Below are positions 43,830 through 55,600 of a stretch of 64,000 nucleotides of DNA, piece after piece. This DNA is from Pleurostoma richardsiae (Eukaryota > Ascomycota > Sordariomycetes > Calosphaeriales > Pleurostomataceae). Location: positions 2,046,001-2,110,000 of the forward strand of contig JANBVO010000001.1 of the NCBI GenBank assembly GCA_030052745.1, in the 5' to 3' direction. The notes below the pieces were generated by a model. That model saw only the letters and a program-made list of their open reading frames with translations, was not told the DNA's origin and did no database searches. The translations under genes were made by a program, and so were the position numbers. Positions within the stretch are counted from its first letter, which is position 1, and each line of letters starts with the position of its first letter.

Positions 43830-45989
43830 TCACCTCCTGGAGTTGTAACCCACAGGAGGCGCGGGCAGGGCAGCCGAGTACGGGTTCCCGTCCATGTAAC
43901 GGGGCCCGTCGTCGTCGTACCTGCTGCGCCGCGGAGGAGCTGAAGAAGACCAGCTGTCAGCCCTATGCCTGCCATCGAAATCACCATTGCTGCTGCGGGA
44001 AGCTCCCCGGAGTTGCCTCTGGCGCTCCAGCCGCCGCTGGTGCCGCCGCTGCTTCTCCTCCTGCCACTCCTTAGCAAGATGCTGCGCCTCCCTAGCCTCC
44101 TTGAGCTCGGAGATGGCCCCCTTGATGCCCAGCGCCGCGATGCCCACGGACGCCGCGTCCTGCAAGATGGCCTTGGACTTGAGCTTCTTGGCCTCCTCTG
44201 GGCTCAGCTTTCCCTCCTTGACCGCCTTGTGCCGCGCGTTCCGCTTCTCCATGCTCTGGTATACATTGTGCGCTGCGTGGATGGTGGCCACTGCCGCCAA
44301 TCCTGTGGTGAGAATCTGCTTACCTCTTATTTTCCTTGCCCGCTTCTCGTCCTCGTCGGAGTCACCCAGGTCCGAGCTCGATGCTGATCCCCTCGAGGAG
44401 GCTCTGCCGCCGCGATTCCGCGAGCGGCTGCGGTCCCTCCCGCCATACGAGCGGTCATCGTCATAGTCCCGGCCTCCTCGGCGGTAGTCTCGGTCCCTTG
44501 CGTAGTCGTCGTAATCGTCGGAACTGTGTCGTCGGTGCCGAGGCCGGTTGGACCTTGAGTCGTCGTCATCGTCGTAGTCCCGCCGGCGGTCATCCTCCGG
44601 GCCGCTGCCGATGCCGAACTTGGCTAGACCTCGGCGAGCGCTGTCGACCACGCTGCGGCTCCGGCTTCGGCGGCGCCTGTCGGGCGACTCATCACGGCTG
44701 TCATAAGAGTCGTCGCGACGGCGGGAACGGGATCTCTCGCGATTGTCTAGAATCTTCTTTCCAGCAATGGCACCAAGGCCAGCGGTTGCCAGAGCAGCCA
44801 GACCGCTCACACCGCCGCCGCCGCCACCCTCAGATCGGGCACGAGATCGCGAACGGCTGACACTGCGGCCGGTCCGCCTGTCTTCGATGATGTCCTTCTT
44901 GGAGCCGTTCAGCACGCGGTTGCCGATGAGACCGCCGATCACGGACTCGGCCAGCCCGACCTTGCTGCCGGCGTGGTCGGAGCTCTGGGCGGCATCAATG
45001 GTAGCGGCACCGGCCGCGGCGGTGAGCACGCGCTTCGCCTTCTCACCCTTCCACGCGCCGGGCTCCTTCGCAACACGGAAAGCTTCTGTAGCGCCCGCAA
45101 TAAGGGAAGCCATAGCGGCCTTCTGGATCTTGCTCTTCGGGCCGCGGTCCTTCGATCGAGACCGCGAGCGGCTGCCGCGGCGGCTCCGAGTGTCAGATCT
45201 GGAGTCTGATTTTCTATCGTCATGCCCACCGCCGAGCAGCGCCTTCGCAGCTCCGCCGAGACCAGCAGCGGCGAGCGCGCTCTCAAGGAAGTTCTTGTTG
45301 CCCTTGCCTTGCTTGGTATCCTCATCGTCATCAGAGTAGTACGTGACCTTGCCATCGCGGCCTTTGTGAACCAGTGCAGACTTCCTGTCCGTCTTGTCCG
45401 CATGCTTGTTGTAGAACTCAGCGCCCTGGTAGCCGGCAGCAGCGCCGACGGCACCAAGCGCGGCACTAGCGAGGAGGTTGCGGTGGACATCGGTTCGATC
45501 CTCTTTCGCCTCGTGCCGGTCGTAGAGCTCCTTGCCGCCCACAGCAAGAGCTGCTCCGGCGATGGCGGCAATGATCTTTTCCTGCTGACTGAGGACGTGG
45601 CGCCGCTTCCTCTCCTCTTCCTCGTAGTAGATGCTGCTGCTCTTGGCCTTCCGGCCCTTGCGGTCGGAGTAGTAATAATCGTCGCGATCGTCTCGTGGAG
45701 AGTAGTGAGAGCGGCGATCGTCGTAGTCGTCATAGTAGCCCACGTCGGCAGAGCGAGCGCGCCTGATGTCTCGCGTGTAGCCTGGCGGGGGGAAGTCGCG
45801 GTGGATCTCCTCGACGGAGAGGTCACTGTCTTCGCGGGGTCTCGGGATCAGATCGCGGGATGTCCGCAGGTATTGATCTCCCGGGTCGAGGTAGCGGGGA
45901 TCCCGGTCGTCGCGACGCTCCTCCCGGTAGTAGCGGCGGGTTGAGCGCTCGCGAGTGGGAGGAGCATCGTATGGGTCGTAGGAGGCCAT
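43830..45989 (-). CDS. DUF3824-type RS/Gly-Ala-rich protein of unknown function
   Basis: A single exon of 719 residues. The N-terminal 130 residues are dominated by Arg, Asp and Tyr (for example RERSTRRYYREERRDDRDPR). The remainder alternates short hydrophobic Gly/Ala blocks with charged RS linkers. Blocks are at about residues 137-154 (EKIIAAIAGAALAVGGKELY), 171-190, 234-256, 289-302, 320-333, 346-360, 394-413, 556-575 and 607-628. Linkers carry runs such as RSRRGSRSRSRSK. This architecture fits the fungus-specific DUF3824 family, whose function I do not know. The blocks are shorter and more Gly/Ala-rich than classical membrane helices, so membrane or self-association is possible but unproven. 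An RS-rich splicing role is an alternative. The start is the first ATG of the frame, MASYDPYDAP. Confidence 0.87.
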   Translation of the reverse strand: MASYDPYDAPPTRERSTRRYYREERRDDRDPRYLDPGDQYLRTSRDLIPRPREDSDLSVEEIHRDFPPPGYTRDIRRARSADVGYYDDYDDRRSHYSPRDDRDDYYYSDRKGRKAKSSSIYYEEEERKRRHVLSQQEKIIAAIAGAALAVGGKELYDRHEAKEDRTDVHRNLLASAALGAVGAAAGYQGAEFYNKHADKTDRKSALVHKGRDGKVTYYSDDDEDTKQGKGNKNFLESALAAAGLGGAAKALLGGGHDDRKSDSRSDTRSRRGSRSRSRSKDRGPKSKIQKAAMASLIAGATEAFRVAKEPGAWKGEKAKRVLTAAAGAATIDAAQSSDHAGSKVGLAESVIGGLIGNRVLNGSKKDIIEDRRTGRSVSRSRSRARSEGGGGGGVSGLAALATAGLGAIAGKKILDNRERSRSRRRDDSYDSRDESPDRRRRSRSRSVVDSARRGLAKFGIGSGPEDDRRRDYDDDDDSRSNRPRHRRHSSDDYDDYARDRDYRRGGRDYDDDRSYGGRDRSRSRNRGGRASSRGSASSSDLGDSDEDEKRARKIRGKQILTTGLAAVATIHAAHNVYQSMEKRNARHKAVKEGKLSPEEAKKLKSKAILQDAASVGIAALGIKGAISELKEAREAQHLAKEWQEEKQRRHQRRLERQRQLRGASRSSNGDFDGRHRADSWSSSAPPRRSRYDDDGPRYMDGNPYSAALPAPPVGYNSRR

Positions 45990-48900
45990 CTGCGGGGTAT
46001 CTCGTGCAGCGCAGAATGGTGCAAACAGCCTCAAAGGTGGTAGTTATATACAGGTAGGTTGATGAGGGAAACTCCCGCGAACAGAGACGAGGTCGTAACG
46101 ATGCAGAGTTGGATGATGAATTGCGGTGAGGACTATTTCAGGTCCTTTTTCTTGAACAGAGCCACAGGAGCCACACTGAGGAAGAGAAGGAGGGGAGAGG
46201 GGCGGATCCAGGAAGTGCGAGCGGCTGCAACTAAGTATATAGCAGGAGTGTGACGGTCCGGCGAGGGCCAATGAGTGGGATGGACGCCGTAACGAGTCTA
46301 TGCACGCAACCACGGCAGCTGAGGATGCGAGAAGGCTTCTGCTGAGCCTCTGGGCAGTTCGTGGACGTGACAACAAACAGTATGGAATATTCTGTGACAG
46401 GAAAGAGGAAAAGACGAGAGGAAGCGTAGAGGGAGAGCGGAATGCTGGAAACAAGAAAATCCCTTCTCAAGTCGGGTTGGCGTCAGGGTCCCAATCCCAG
46501 GGCCTGACTGACTGACTTGACTGGGAGGGTCCACGGCCCACGGGTGCCTCTCGGAGAAACAGGGAGTGTGGGATTATGACGAGACGGGATGGAGTGGCCA
46601 CAACCCTGCCGGCCCCGCGGCGCGGCAGAGGCTGCTGCCCACTGACAGCAAGAAGCAGGCTGTGGACATCCATCCATGCTGCCATGGCATGGGATGGCAT
46701 GTCATCAGGCAGCGCGGGGCTGGGCTGGGCATCAACATCCGGGCATCGGTGCTCGGTCGTCGCACGCTACACCGCACGCCGCCGATGTCGATGTGTCTTC
46801 ACAAAGAAATGATGAGGCTGGGGAGAGCCTCAGACTAGCCCAGTCTAAACTAACTCTCGGGCGCCAGCGTCATAGCCTCCGCCCGGGAGCAAACTATTTG
46901 TTCTACCTGGGAGTCTCTTACACTCGCTTTGCGCTGTTCGGTGTAGCATCTACGGTGAGTAAATTACAATTTTGCTTCACTCACTGCTTCTTAGTCGTCT
47001 TGGCCACACTCCCGCGGATAACAGGGACTATGGGTCTCTGAGGCCTCCTCGCGATGATGAAATAACCGTTGAAACAGAAGGACTAAGAGCAAAACGGCGG
47101 CGGGCAGGAGACTCCCGTACACCGCCACAACGAGGGGTAAACTGAAGTACGTACCGACCCGCCTCTACCGCCACAGTGAGGGGCGCTTCTTTTCATGTCT
47201 CTTCCAATGGCATCGCGGCTTATCACCGCCATCTTCTTGTCTTAGGGATCTGAGGGAGCCCACGAGAAAGGTCATCCCATCGCCTTGCCGCCTTCAGGTA
47301 GAGACATTGTGCGACATATGCTGTCTATGTACCCCACTGAAGGTTTCGAGAGGTGTGCAGACGTGGAGGATGACGCACACCCCATCGACATGTGGCGCAG
47401 CAGGCCCCTCCTCCACGCCCACAATAGTTGTCTCCGGAACACGCGGGCGGTCCAAGAGCGGCTCTTTCCGAGCCGTGATAGAGATCAGTTTGACAAGGGC
47501 AACGGCACCTATACATAACCTGATGTGCCATTAACTGGACCCTTAGAGGCTTCTTAAAAGCGCATTTCTGCTAAAAAGGGGGTTTTCAGCTTTCGCGCTC
47601 AAGGCTCGGGAGTTCCCGCCACGCCCATCTTCTCAGCCGGTGACGTAATTGGACCTCTCCATAAGCAGTCTGAGGAGCATCTCGAGCGCTTCCAGTTGAG
47701 AGCCCGCCAGGTCATCGAAGGATAGAATACCCGGTCAGCCTATGCATCGTTCTACATAGTGAGCCATGTTGATAATGCTTTCTTGCCCCGGGGCCCCGGC
47801 CGCCCGGCGGGTTGACGAGCCGGATGATCACCTGCGAAAGTTGGCTGGCGGTGCTCAGCCGGAGGAAGAGGACCAGAAGCCGCCTCCGCTCGTCCAGATG
47901 GCATGAGTTTTACGGATACGGAAGGAACACTGCAGAAGGATCTGGCACGGTAGGGGATAAGTCTGAGGGACCGAAATTGTCTCTTGATGTCCGATTTCTT
48001 CGCCTGGCTATGGCCTGGGGTCTTCTGAAACGTTATTGGGGTTTGCTCATATTCAGTGATTCAACCCTTCCCAATAGCCTCATCTATTTGAATGAGCAGA
48101 AGGACGTGTAGCCCAGAGGCTTAGTCTATCACCCCGCTAAGCTCATCGACTGGCCCTGAGGAAGCCAACATGTGAGCGGGTCTCAAGAGCACTTCGTCCG
48201 CGACCCTCCCACGAGCTCTGGCAAAGGCACTCACTCCCGGAATACCCAATCAAAGGCAGGCACTTATTGTCAACTCTTCTCAATTACTGTCTCCTGGTTC
48301 CTTTTGGGTTTTGTGGTTTCTATTCATACAATGTAGCGCCCCTAGCAGCAAATGTCATTTTGTCGGTTTGGTTTTGATCTGGTATGGTGTGTGGTGTGAG
48401 TCCTGTGTGTGTTTTTGTTTTGTCTTCCCGAGAGCGACGCGGATAGGAAGTGGATGAACTTCAAGAAGATTCAAGTCTGAACATTCGCAAAGATGAAAGT
48501 GAAACCGACTCCTTTGCCCTCCCCCGTTTCCTTTGGCCGTTCGATGCAGTCAAGTCATGGAGATCCACCAGCCATCAAGAAAATGCAAAAAAGGAGGAGC
48601 TGAGGAGGGGGCGGCTTTCTCTGCGAGGTGAAAGAAGTTCCCCTGTGCTTCGCGAGCAATGACCAGATTCGTAAAGCCTTGTCCAAGGTGGAAAAATGGC
48701 ACCTGGCACAGTATGTAGGAGTTGGGTCGACTGATAACTTTTCGTGCCCCAATGCGAATCGTAGATAAAAATGACGGCGTTAGCGGTGAGCAAACAAGAA
48801 GCAGAACCTGTTGTTTGTCGCCAGGCATATGCTGGTCGTGACGCCAGAACGTCCATTCGGATTACCTGGGTCAGACCCTCTCGATAAGAGCTTGTAAGTC

Positions 48901-49540
48901 GCTCTTTGCCACAGCCATACGACTGGAGACGAAGCAAAAGCCCGGAACGACATTATAAAATTCGTGATGAACGCATTAAATTGTCCTGAATCCGCAGAGC
49001 TGGCTGTGTGCGGAGTCCAAGACCATGTCGAGAATGTCGATTGAGACCATCTGAACCATAAGAAGTCCTGACAGGTCATTCCATGACAGATGATCACCGC
49101 CGAGCTGCGAAAGAGGCATGATATACCGCTAATGTGGCGGTCACCGAGAGGTCAGCGATGGTACCACCTCACAAGACTCTTGGACCAGCCCAATATGTCG
49201 CAACGAATATCAAAGTTGGGGCAAGGGCCCGCAACCAAGCCCAGAGATATCGACCCCATAGACGACCGTTGTTGCCATTGCCAGGCACCCAACCGGCCAC
49301 GCACGAAAGAATTTTCCATAAAGCCTGATTAGCCTGCCACGATTTGGCAGGTCGAGCGAGATCCAGATGGCTAGGCCCACCGGCCCAGCCCGCAAGACTC
49401 AAGAGCTCAAAAAGGCCCCCCCGCCCCTCGTATCTTGACTCATAAAATTGAGCTTGCCTCCTCTCCACAAGCAAAGGCGAAGCCAACCAACTCAGTCTGT
49501 CTCCTCCAGCAAGCAGTACTAGTCGCCAGTGCGCGTAGCT
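45990..49540. other. 3.5-kb region with possible fragments of a gene
   Basis: The left end holds the DUF3824 gene promoter. On the plus strand, three segments have protein-like composition: 47285-47518 (contains RHMLSMYPTEGFERCADVED), 47558-47725 (contains DVIGPLHKQSEEHLERFQLR), and a frame ending at 47906 (contains PDDHLRKLAGGAQPEEEDQK, stop after LVQMA). The last two can be joined by a 109-bp GT-AG interval in phase 0, but its donor is weak. I cannot build a complete gene, so it is not called. From 48290 to 48430 the plus strand is TG-rich. The right end holds the 3' UTR of the LARP1-type gene. Confidence 0.45.
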
Positions 49541-52500
49541 TTACTGATGCAAATCGCCGTTAGTGGCGCTGCTCATGCTTGCTCTCGCTCTTGCATCCTC
49601 AAAATGACTGTCGAAGACCTCCGGATACACGTGCTTCGATCCCCAGATCCTTCCCTTGCCATTGGCAATGACTTCTTCGTAGTACTTCAAAAGCTTCGTC
49701 AAGCCGTAGGTGCTGGGCGTGCTGGAAGAAGCATCCTCTAAGGCGAGATTGCGAAAGTCCTCATACATTCCCGGGTTGAACTGCTCGAGCAGAAAGTGTG
49801 ACCAGAAGTCGTAAAGCCTCTTCATACCCTTTGGTATCTCCCCAGGGCTGGCCTGTAGACGCAGCTCCAGGACTCTTGCACGGATGGCAGGGTATTTACC
49901 CTCGAGGTTAGTATCTGAGACTAAAGCCTGAGTCCCATCAGACTTTGACATAACACGACCCAGACTCGAGGCAGGCGGTGAAGAGAGTGCGCCATCCGTC
50001 ACAGAGCTGCCCTCATGGCTACGAACTGTCAGCCTGATAAGCGAAGAGCTACACACATGAATAGGGAATGCCTACCTCCCAGCATCCTCTGTTCCATTCG
50101 GGATTCCGTTCATCCCGGCGGGCTCAGTAGAGGACGTCTCAGCGGGGCCGTCTACAGAAGACGCCACGGGCTCACCCTGGCCGTGCCCATTCTCGAAGAC
50201 CATGACCAGATTTGAAACCTCTTTATCAGTGAATGTGGTCGCGTCCTCCAATCTCAGGGGGCCGCCGTTCGTGACAGAAGGTGCAAACTCCGGAACAGCG
50301 GCGGACAGCGGCGTATCTCCCTGGTACGCGCCGCCGTTCACCTCACCGCCATTCATAGTGGGTTGGAAGTCGGCCCCGTTAGGGTAGGCGTGATACATGT
50401 GATCCATTTCGTGAGGCGGGAAGTTGGACGGATACATCGTCGGAGATGTAGTCGGATATCCGGGCGCCACCATCGGGGCCTGATAAGGTAGCCGGCTATG
50501 CTTGGACCGGTACCAGAACGTGTTCGGTCCCGGCACACGAGCATGGGGATCGCGCTCCGCTAGAGGGAGAACAAAACTCTGCCATCCATCGCGAAGGCGA
50601 AGTCGCTCGATGGTGTCATCCCCGGTGACGTAGTCGAGCTTCTCAGACTCCTCACAGGCAAAGCGGATCATGTTGACATCCTCTGTAAGCTCCATCATCC
50701 TCTTGAATCCAGCGATCAGGTCGAATGGGACGAAACCCTGAGAATCCATCTGTTTCCGAAGGAACATGTCCTTGCAAAGGTTCTCTACTGACAAGTAATA
50801 CTCGGCCTGGATCACCAGGACGTGGACGAGCTGCGGGTTGTAGTAGGGAGCATATGGATAAGCCGAATACGGATGCACTGGATACGAGTAGTCCACAGTG
50901 GTGGTCTGGATGGGATGCAGCTTCCCAGCACCATTCGATGCGACTCTCGGGAAGTGACCATTCAGAGCGGGCAAGGAGTGTCTCTGCCGTGGGTCACGGC
51001 CAGCACCCTTCGGCACGAAGGGCGGCGCAAAGACGTTCTGGTTGACTGGGGGGCTGACCGAACCCTGATACCTCTGACCGTTAGGGGCATAGGCCTGCTG
51101 CATGTGTGCCTGGTTCCCATTATGCTGAGCGCTACGATCAGAGCGGTATCCGCCCCGTCCGCCACGACCTGGGCGGGTGGTCTGGGACGGGTCTTTGAAG
51201 CCGCCCTCTTTCGAGAATGACTGGTCATGTCGCTGCGATCCATGGTGGTCTAGACCCTGAGAGTAACTATGTCTCTTGTCTTTCGCACCAGACTGCAGGA
51301 GGGTGTTAGCATGCTTATTGTTTGTGGACCAAAATACCTCTGCTTGATAGAAGGGAATGGGGGTTGTCTTACCGCTGAGGCGTCGGCATGGAATCCGGTG
51401 GCCCGATCCCCGGTAGTCGGCGCGGACGGCTTCCGCTGGCTCTGGGCAACTGAGGTGTCCACAGAGGGGCGCTTCGTAGATTGCGCAGGGAGAGAATTTG
51501 CGCGGGATGGCGCCACCGACGAATCTCGGTCACCAGCAGACTTCGCTGCCGCGGAGCCAGCTGCGGTCGGCGATTTCTCGCCAGCAGTGCTCGGCGTGGC
51601 GCTGTGGCCAGTCCTGCCCGTATCGCGTCCCACGCGGCCTCCACCTCGAGGACGAGAGGGCCGCTGTTGTATCTGAGTGTTGAAAGTCACACTAGGAACA
51701 AAGGGCACTGCAACCCATTCCTTCTTCTTGCCGGGCTTTGCCGGCGTCGGCTCTTCCAGGACTTCCTTCTCAGGTCGCTCCGTCTTGCCCTGTGTCTTGC
51801 GCTTCTCATCCTCGACCGCGGCAGTGTCAGGTGTAGGCCAGAAAGACGCATCGGCAACCGGAGGAAGATTCTCCTTCGTCTGGTTCGAGTCCTTCTCGTA
51901 TAGCCTGCTGCCGCGAGAACCATTTCTTCTCGCGAGCTGGTCGTTGGCGGGCCGAGGCCCATCACCGGACCTTCTCTGAGGTCGCGTGCTGTTTTGAGAT
52001 TCGGTGTCCTCCTTCTTCTTTGCATCAAACACTTTGTTTTCCTGAGAAGCACTTGGTGTCACCAAGGACTCGACCACGGGTCCAGTTACCGGGCTGGAAC
52101 TTGAGGTTGGCTTGCCCTTGAGGGATGCGGCACGTTGTTCCCAAAAATTGACAGTTGGAATCGGTGCTTCGGACAGAATGACCTTGACAGGCTCTTTCGG
52201 TTCCTCCTTCTCTTGAGCTTGGTCATTCTCGGCGTCCTTTTCAGGCGCCCGGCCCTTCTTGCCCTTGCGACCCTTCCTCGAGTCGTTGCCGTCGGTGGAG
52301 CGATGTGCTTGACTCGACGCCCTCGTGTGCTTGTCACCGTTCACTGCTTGTGACTCGGATGCAGCTGTGTCGCTGTCGCGCGACGCGTTGACTGACAGAG
52401 CAGGGGTAGGAGTTGCGGACGAGACGGACTCTCCCACCGAGGTTGTCTCGGAATCTTGCTTAGGCATTGTGACCTCGGGATCCGTAGACAAGCTCTTGAC

Positions 52501-52689
52501 CGACTCGGAAAGTTCGGAGGTCGTAGACTGAGCTGTGAGGACAGTAGCAGAGGTGGTCGAGGTCGAAACCGCGTCGTCTTTGCTCTGGGAGGTGATCGAC
52601 CCGGGAGCGGAAGTTGATGCTGATGTCGACTCTAGAGGCGTATGCCTCTTGGCGGCCTGCGCGTAGGAGAAAGTCGTGGAGTTCGACAT
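49541..52689 (-). CDS. LARP1-type La-motif RNA-binding protein with a DM15-like box
   Basis: A cytoplasmic mRNA-binding protein of the Sro9/LARP1 group. There are three exons, 51373-52689, 51(292 and below) to 50076 i.e. 50076-51292, and 49541-50018, giving 1003 residues; introns are 80 and 57 bp. The start MSNSTTFSYAQAAKRHTPLE matches the usual N-terminus of fungal Sro9-like proteins. A long Ser/Thr/Lys-rich disordered region follows, then an RGG-like patch (RPGRGGRGGYRSDR). The La motif is at about residues 597-680: VLVIQAEYYLSVENLCKDMF, MDSQGFVPFDLIAGFKRMME, then the RDGWQSFVLP end. Near residues 911-966 lies MKRLYDFWSHFLLEQFN, then MYEDFRNLALEDA and YGLTKLLKYYEE, which strongly resembles the DM15 repeat of metazoan LARP1. 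DM15 binds the cap and 5' TOP of ribosomal-protein mRNAs in animals; that role here is inference. Confidence 0.93.
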
Positions 52690-55600
52690 GGCCTCTACGC
52701 TAGACTGCGGGATGACGGAAGTCATAGCAGTCGCGAAAGATTGTCGTTGTGGTACAACAAGCTCCGTAGACTTGTTGCGTGCCTGCGGAAAAAATTTGGG
52801 TAGAAAGGATTTATCCACCACCCACGCGCCTCAACCGAGGTGGATCTGTCAGAGACTACTCCCCAGCTCTGGCGTTGTCCGGAGAGGTTAAAAACACCTC
52901 CCCGCACGAGCGAACAGTGAAGCGGCGCGCCCTGCAGATAAGTAGCAGTAAATTGGAGTTTTGAAGACTATGCCGGTCGCGGTCGGTGGCCGGGGGTTGC
53001 TGCGGTCGCGAAGACTGGACGTTCGGGAGCCGGTGTTTGGACGCGGGCGAACGACTTTTCTAGGCTGACTCGAGACTGAGGACGGACAAGGGTGCTTCCT
53101 CGATGTTCCGTGGTGCCTGAGACCCTCGTAAGACAGAAGTGACAGGAAAGACCGTGTGTGAAGAATAAACCGGCAAGGGCCTAGCTGTTAGAGGGGAATG
53201 ATGCGAAGGTCCACGCGAGATCTGGCCGTCGAACTCGGAGGAGGAAAACGTGATTCGGATGAGCTTGGTCAGAAGCAGCAGCGGCGCAGGAAGAGACGGG
53301 TTGGGCGGGCTTGCACAGGTGGCCGAAGGACAGACTGGATGCAGGGCGATTGCCGAGATTTGGATGGACCAAGGTGCGGCAAGGCAAGGCAGGCAGGCTG
53401 CCTCGGGCATGAAAGAATGGTGTCGACAGACGAGTCTCACGCTGAGCTGAGAGCAACCCTTCTCTTGAGCTCCCGTGCAGGCGATCCGGACTACAACTGT
53501 TTTCTTCTTCTTCTCCTGTTCGCAGGGCCGCGTCTCCTGGTGTCGTGCAGGCAGAAGGAAGAGGAAGAAGAATAAAAAGCAGGGCCCTCACCTAAAAGAA
53601 GTGCCAGGGTAATTTGTGTGGTGGTTCTGTGTGCGTGCGTGGGAATAAATTTTTTCGGGTCCCCCGTCTCTAGGAGCGATGGAGGTGTTAGAGCCAGGTT
53701 AATTTTTTCTGGCGGCTCCCCTCTCTTGGCCTCTTGACCAGAGCTCCGGCAAGCAGTGGAGTTTGCGCGAATATAAATCGGTAGGCTGTCCTTATTAGCG
53801 GCTAGAGGAGCGTGGCTGCGGGCTCTGTTACTGTACGGGATAGAGTACAATACGGAGCACCACTCTACGTTATGTTAGGCACGTTAGGTACGTTAGGTGC
53901 TGTGTTGCACATTACTCACCCCAGGGCGGGAGGAACAACTCTCCGTCGCAGCTGCGGAATGATACCTTGTGGAGGGGCCCAGTCCAGCGGCTGTGGGAGG
54001 TACTGGTAGGCTTTGGGTTCCGTTCCTTTGACGCACCGTATATCCATCCATAGCCGTGATCGATCCAATAGAATATTGAGTTTATGTGGCATTTGCATTA
54101 CATCCAATCCTGAGAACAACTTCATTGATACCTCCACTGAGGTAGATACAGATTGTGTCAGGTATACAGAGTACTAGTACTTGATGTACCCGAGTTGGTA
54201 ATTACATGTAAGGCAGGTATTCTCTTGCCATCTGGACATTACCAACATCCCAACCAATCTTCCTACGTAGTAATCGTGCTCAAGGAAGGTGCGTCCTGAC
54301 CCCCCGGACAAGGAAGCTGCAAACTCCCCAATGTGCCGACGTTCCTCCCTCAGTTACCTAGGTAGGCAAGGTACCTTGGGACTTCAAGTGGCAAGCCGGA
54401 GTCTCGCTTCACCTGGAAATTGTCGGCTCACGGGCAAGTTGGCAACCGTCAAAGATGCGGGGTGAAGGGAAGATGAGGGGAAGCCGGAAGGAGGAACGGG
54501 ACTCGTCAAAACACCGGGCACTCACGGCAAACCTAACCATTCACCATTCAAACTCTTTCTGCCATTCCACCACCCTGCTGAGATATTAGGATGCGGATAA
54601 CAGAAGCGCATGCAACTCAATGACTACCTAAACTAACCTTAACGTAGGTACCTACCCTAGACGCCTTGGAGAGGTAGTAACGATAGTGATGACGGGTAAA
54701 CGAAGCAGGACACCGTCGGACCCGGGAATACCACCCTGCCCAGAGTCGCCCTCTGTCCGTCCATAGAGGACGCTCTAATTGTCAGTTACGAGTCTAAGTA
54801 TGGAATTACCCGTCCCTCCATGTTTGTTTTCTTCGAGAAGACGAGCGCGGCGGATCCATCGGGACAGGAACACGCCCAGCCAGGCCAGCTAGGTGCCTGT
54901 AGCGGGGGCAGTTACAGTAGCGCGGGACCCCCCTCGTGCTCGTGAGCAAGCCCAGTTTGATTGCCCTGGCCTAGCTGCTCCGTAACTATTCCGTACATCC
55001 ATAGCCCCTTTCTCGCTTAGCATGCCGCTGCCGGAGCGCAGATGTAAGGCATCTAATAACTCCGCCCAGTATGTATGTAGTTACGTGCATGGGCAGGTTG
55101 GCTGCTTCCCTCCTTATCCTACTGCGTATACTCCGATGCAACGGCAGCGGGGCCGCCCGCTTGGCCGCTGTCACCTACATTCCACGGCCTGACCAGCTCG
55201 ACCACCCAGTTGCTGATCCTCCGTGGTCAGACGGGCATGATCAAGGTCAGACAAAGGGCCCAGGCTAGGATAAGATAGCTGGAATGAATGTCTGGGGAAA
55301 TCACCTCAACAATCATCCATCTCCTGGCTCCCTGCCACACAGCAAACTTGCTGACACGTCAGGGAGCTTTCGAGGAAGCAGAGCTCCGAAGTAGGTGCGG
55401 GGAAGCGGTGGCCTCATCGACTAAATCTTTGCCTCCCCCCCCCCTCTTGCCGCTGCAGGTTGTCCTATTTTCGTTATCCCGGAGCCGCGCCTGGCTGGAG
55501 GTCCATGAGCCCAACCCCGCTGCTCTTCCCGAGGAGGGGCTGCGTCTTCTGTGCGCCCAGGACATCGCCTCCAAGCATGACGACTTGGCCAGTCGCATGC

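Noticed and set aside
53872-53900. Interstitial telomere repeat
   Set aside because: The unit is GTTAGG(C/T)AC rather than TTAGGG and is present only three times.
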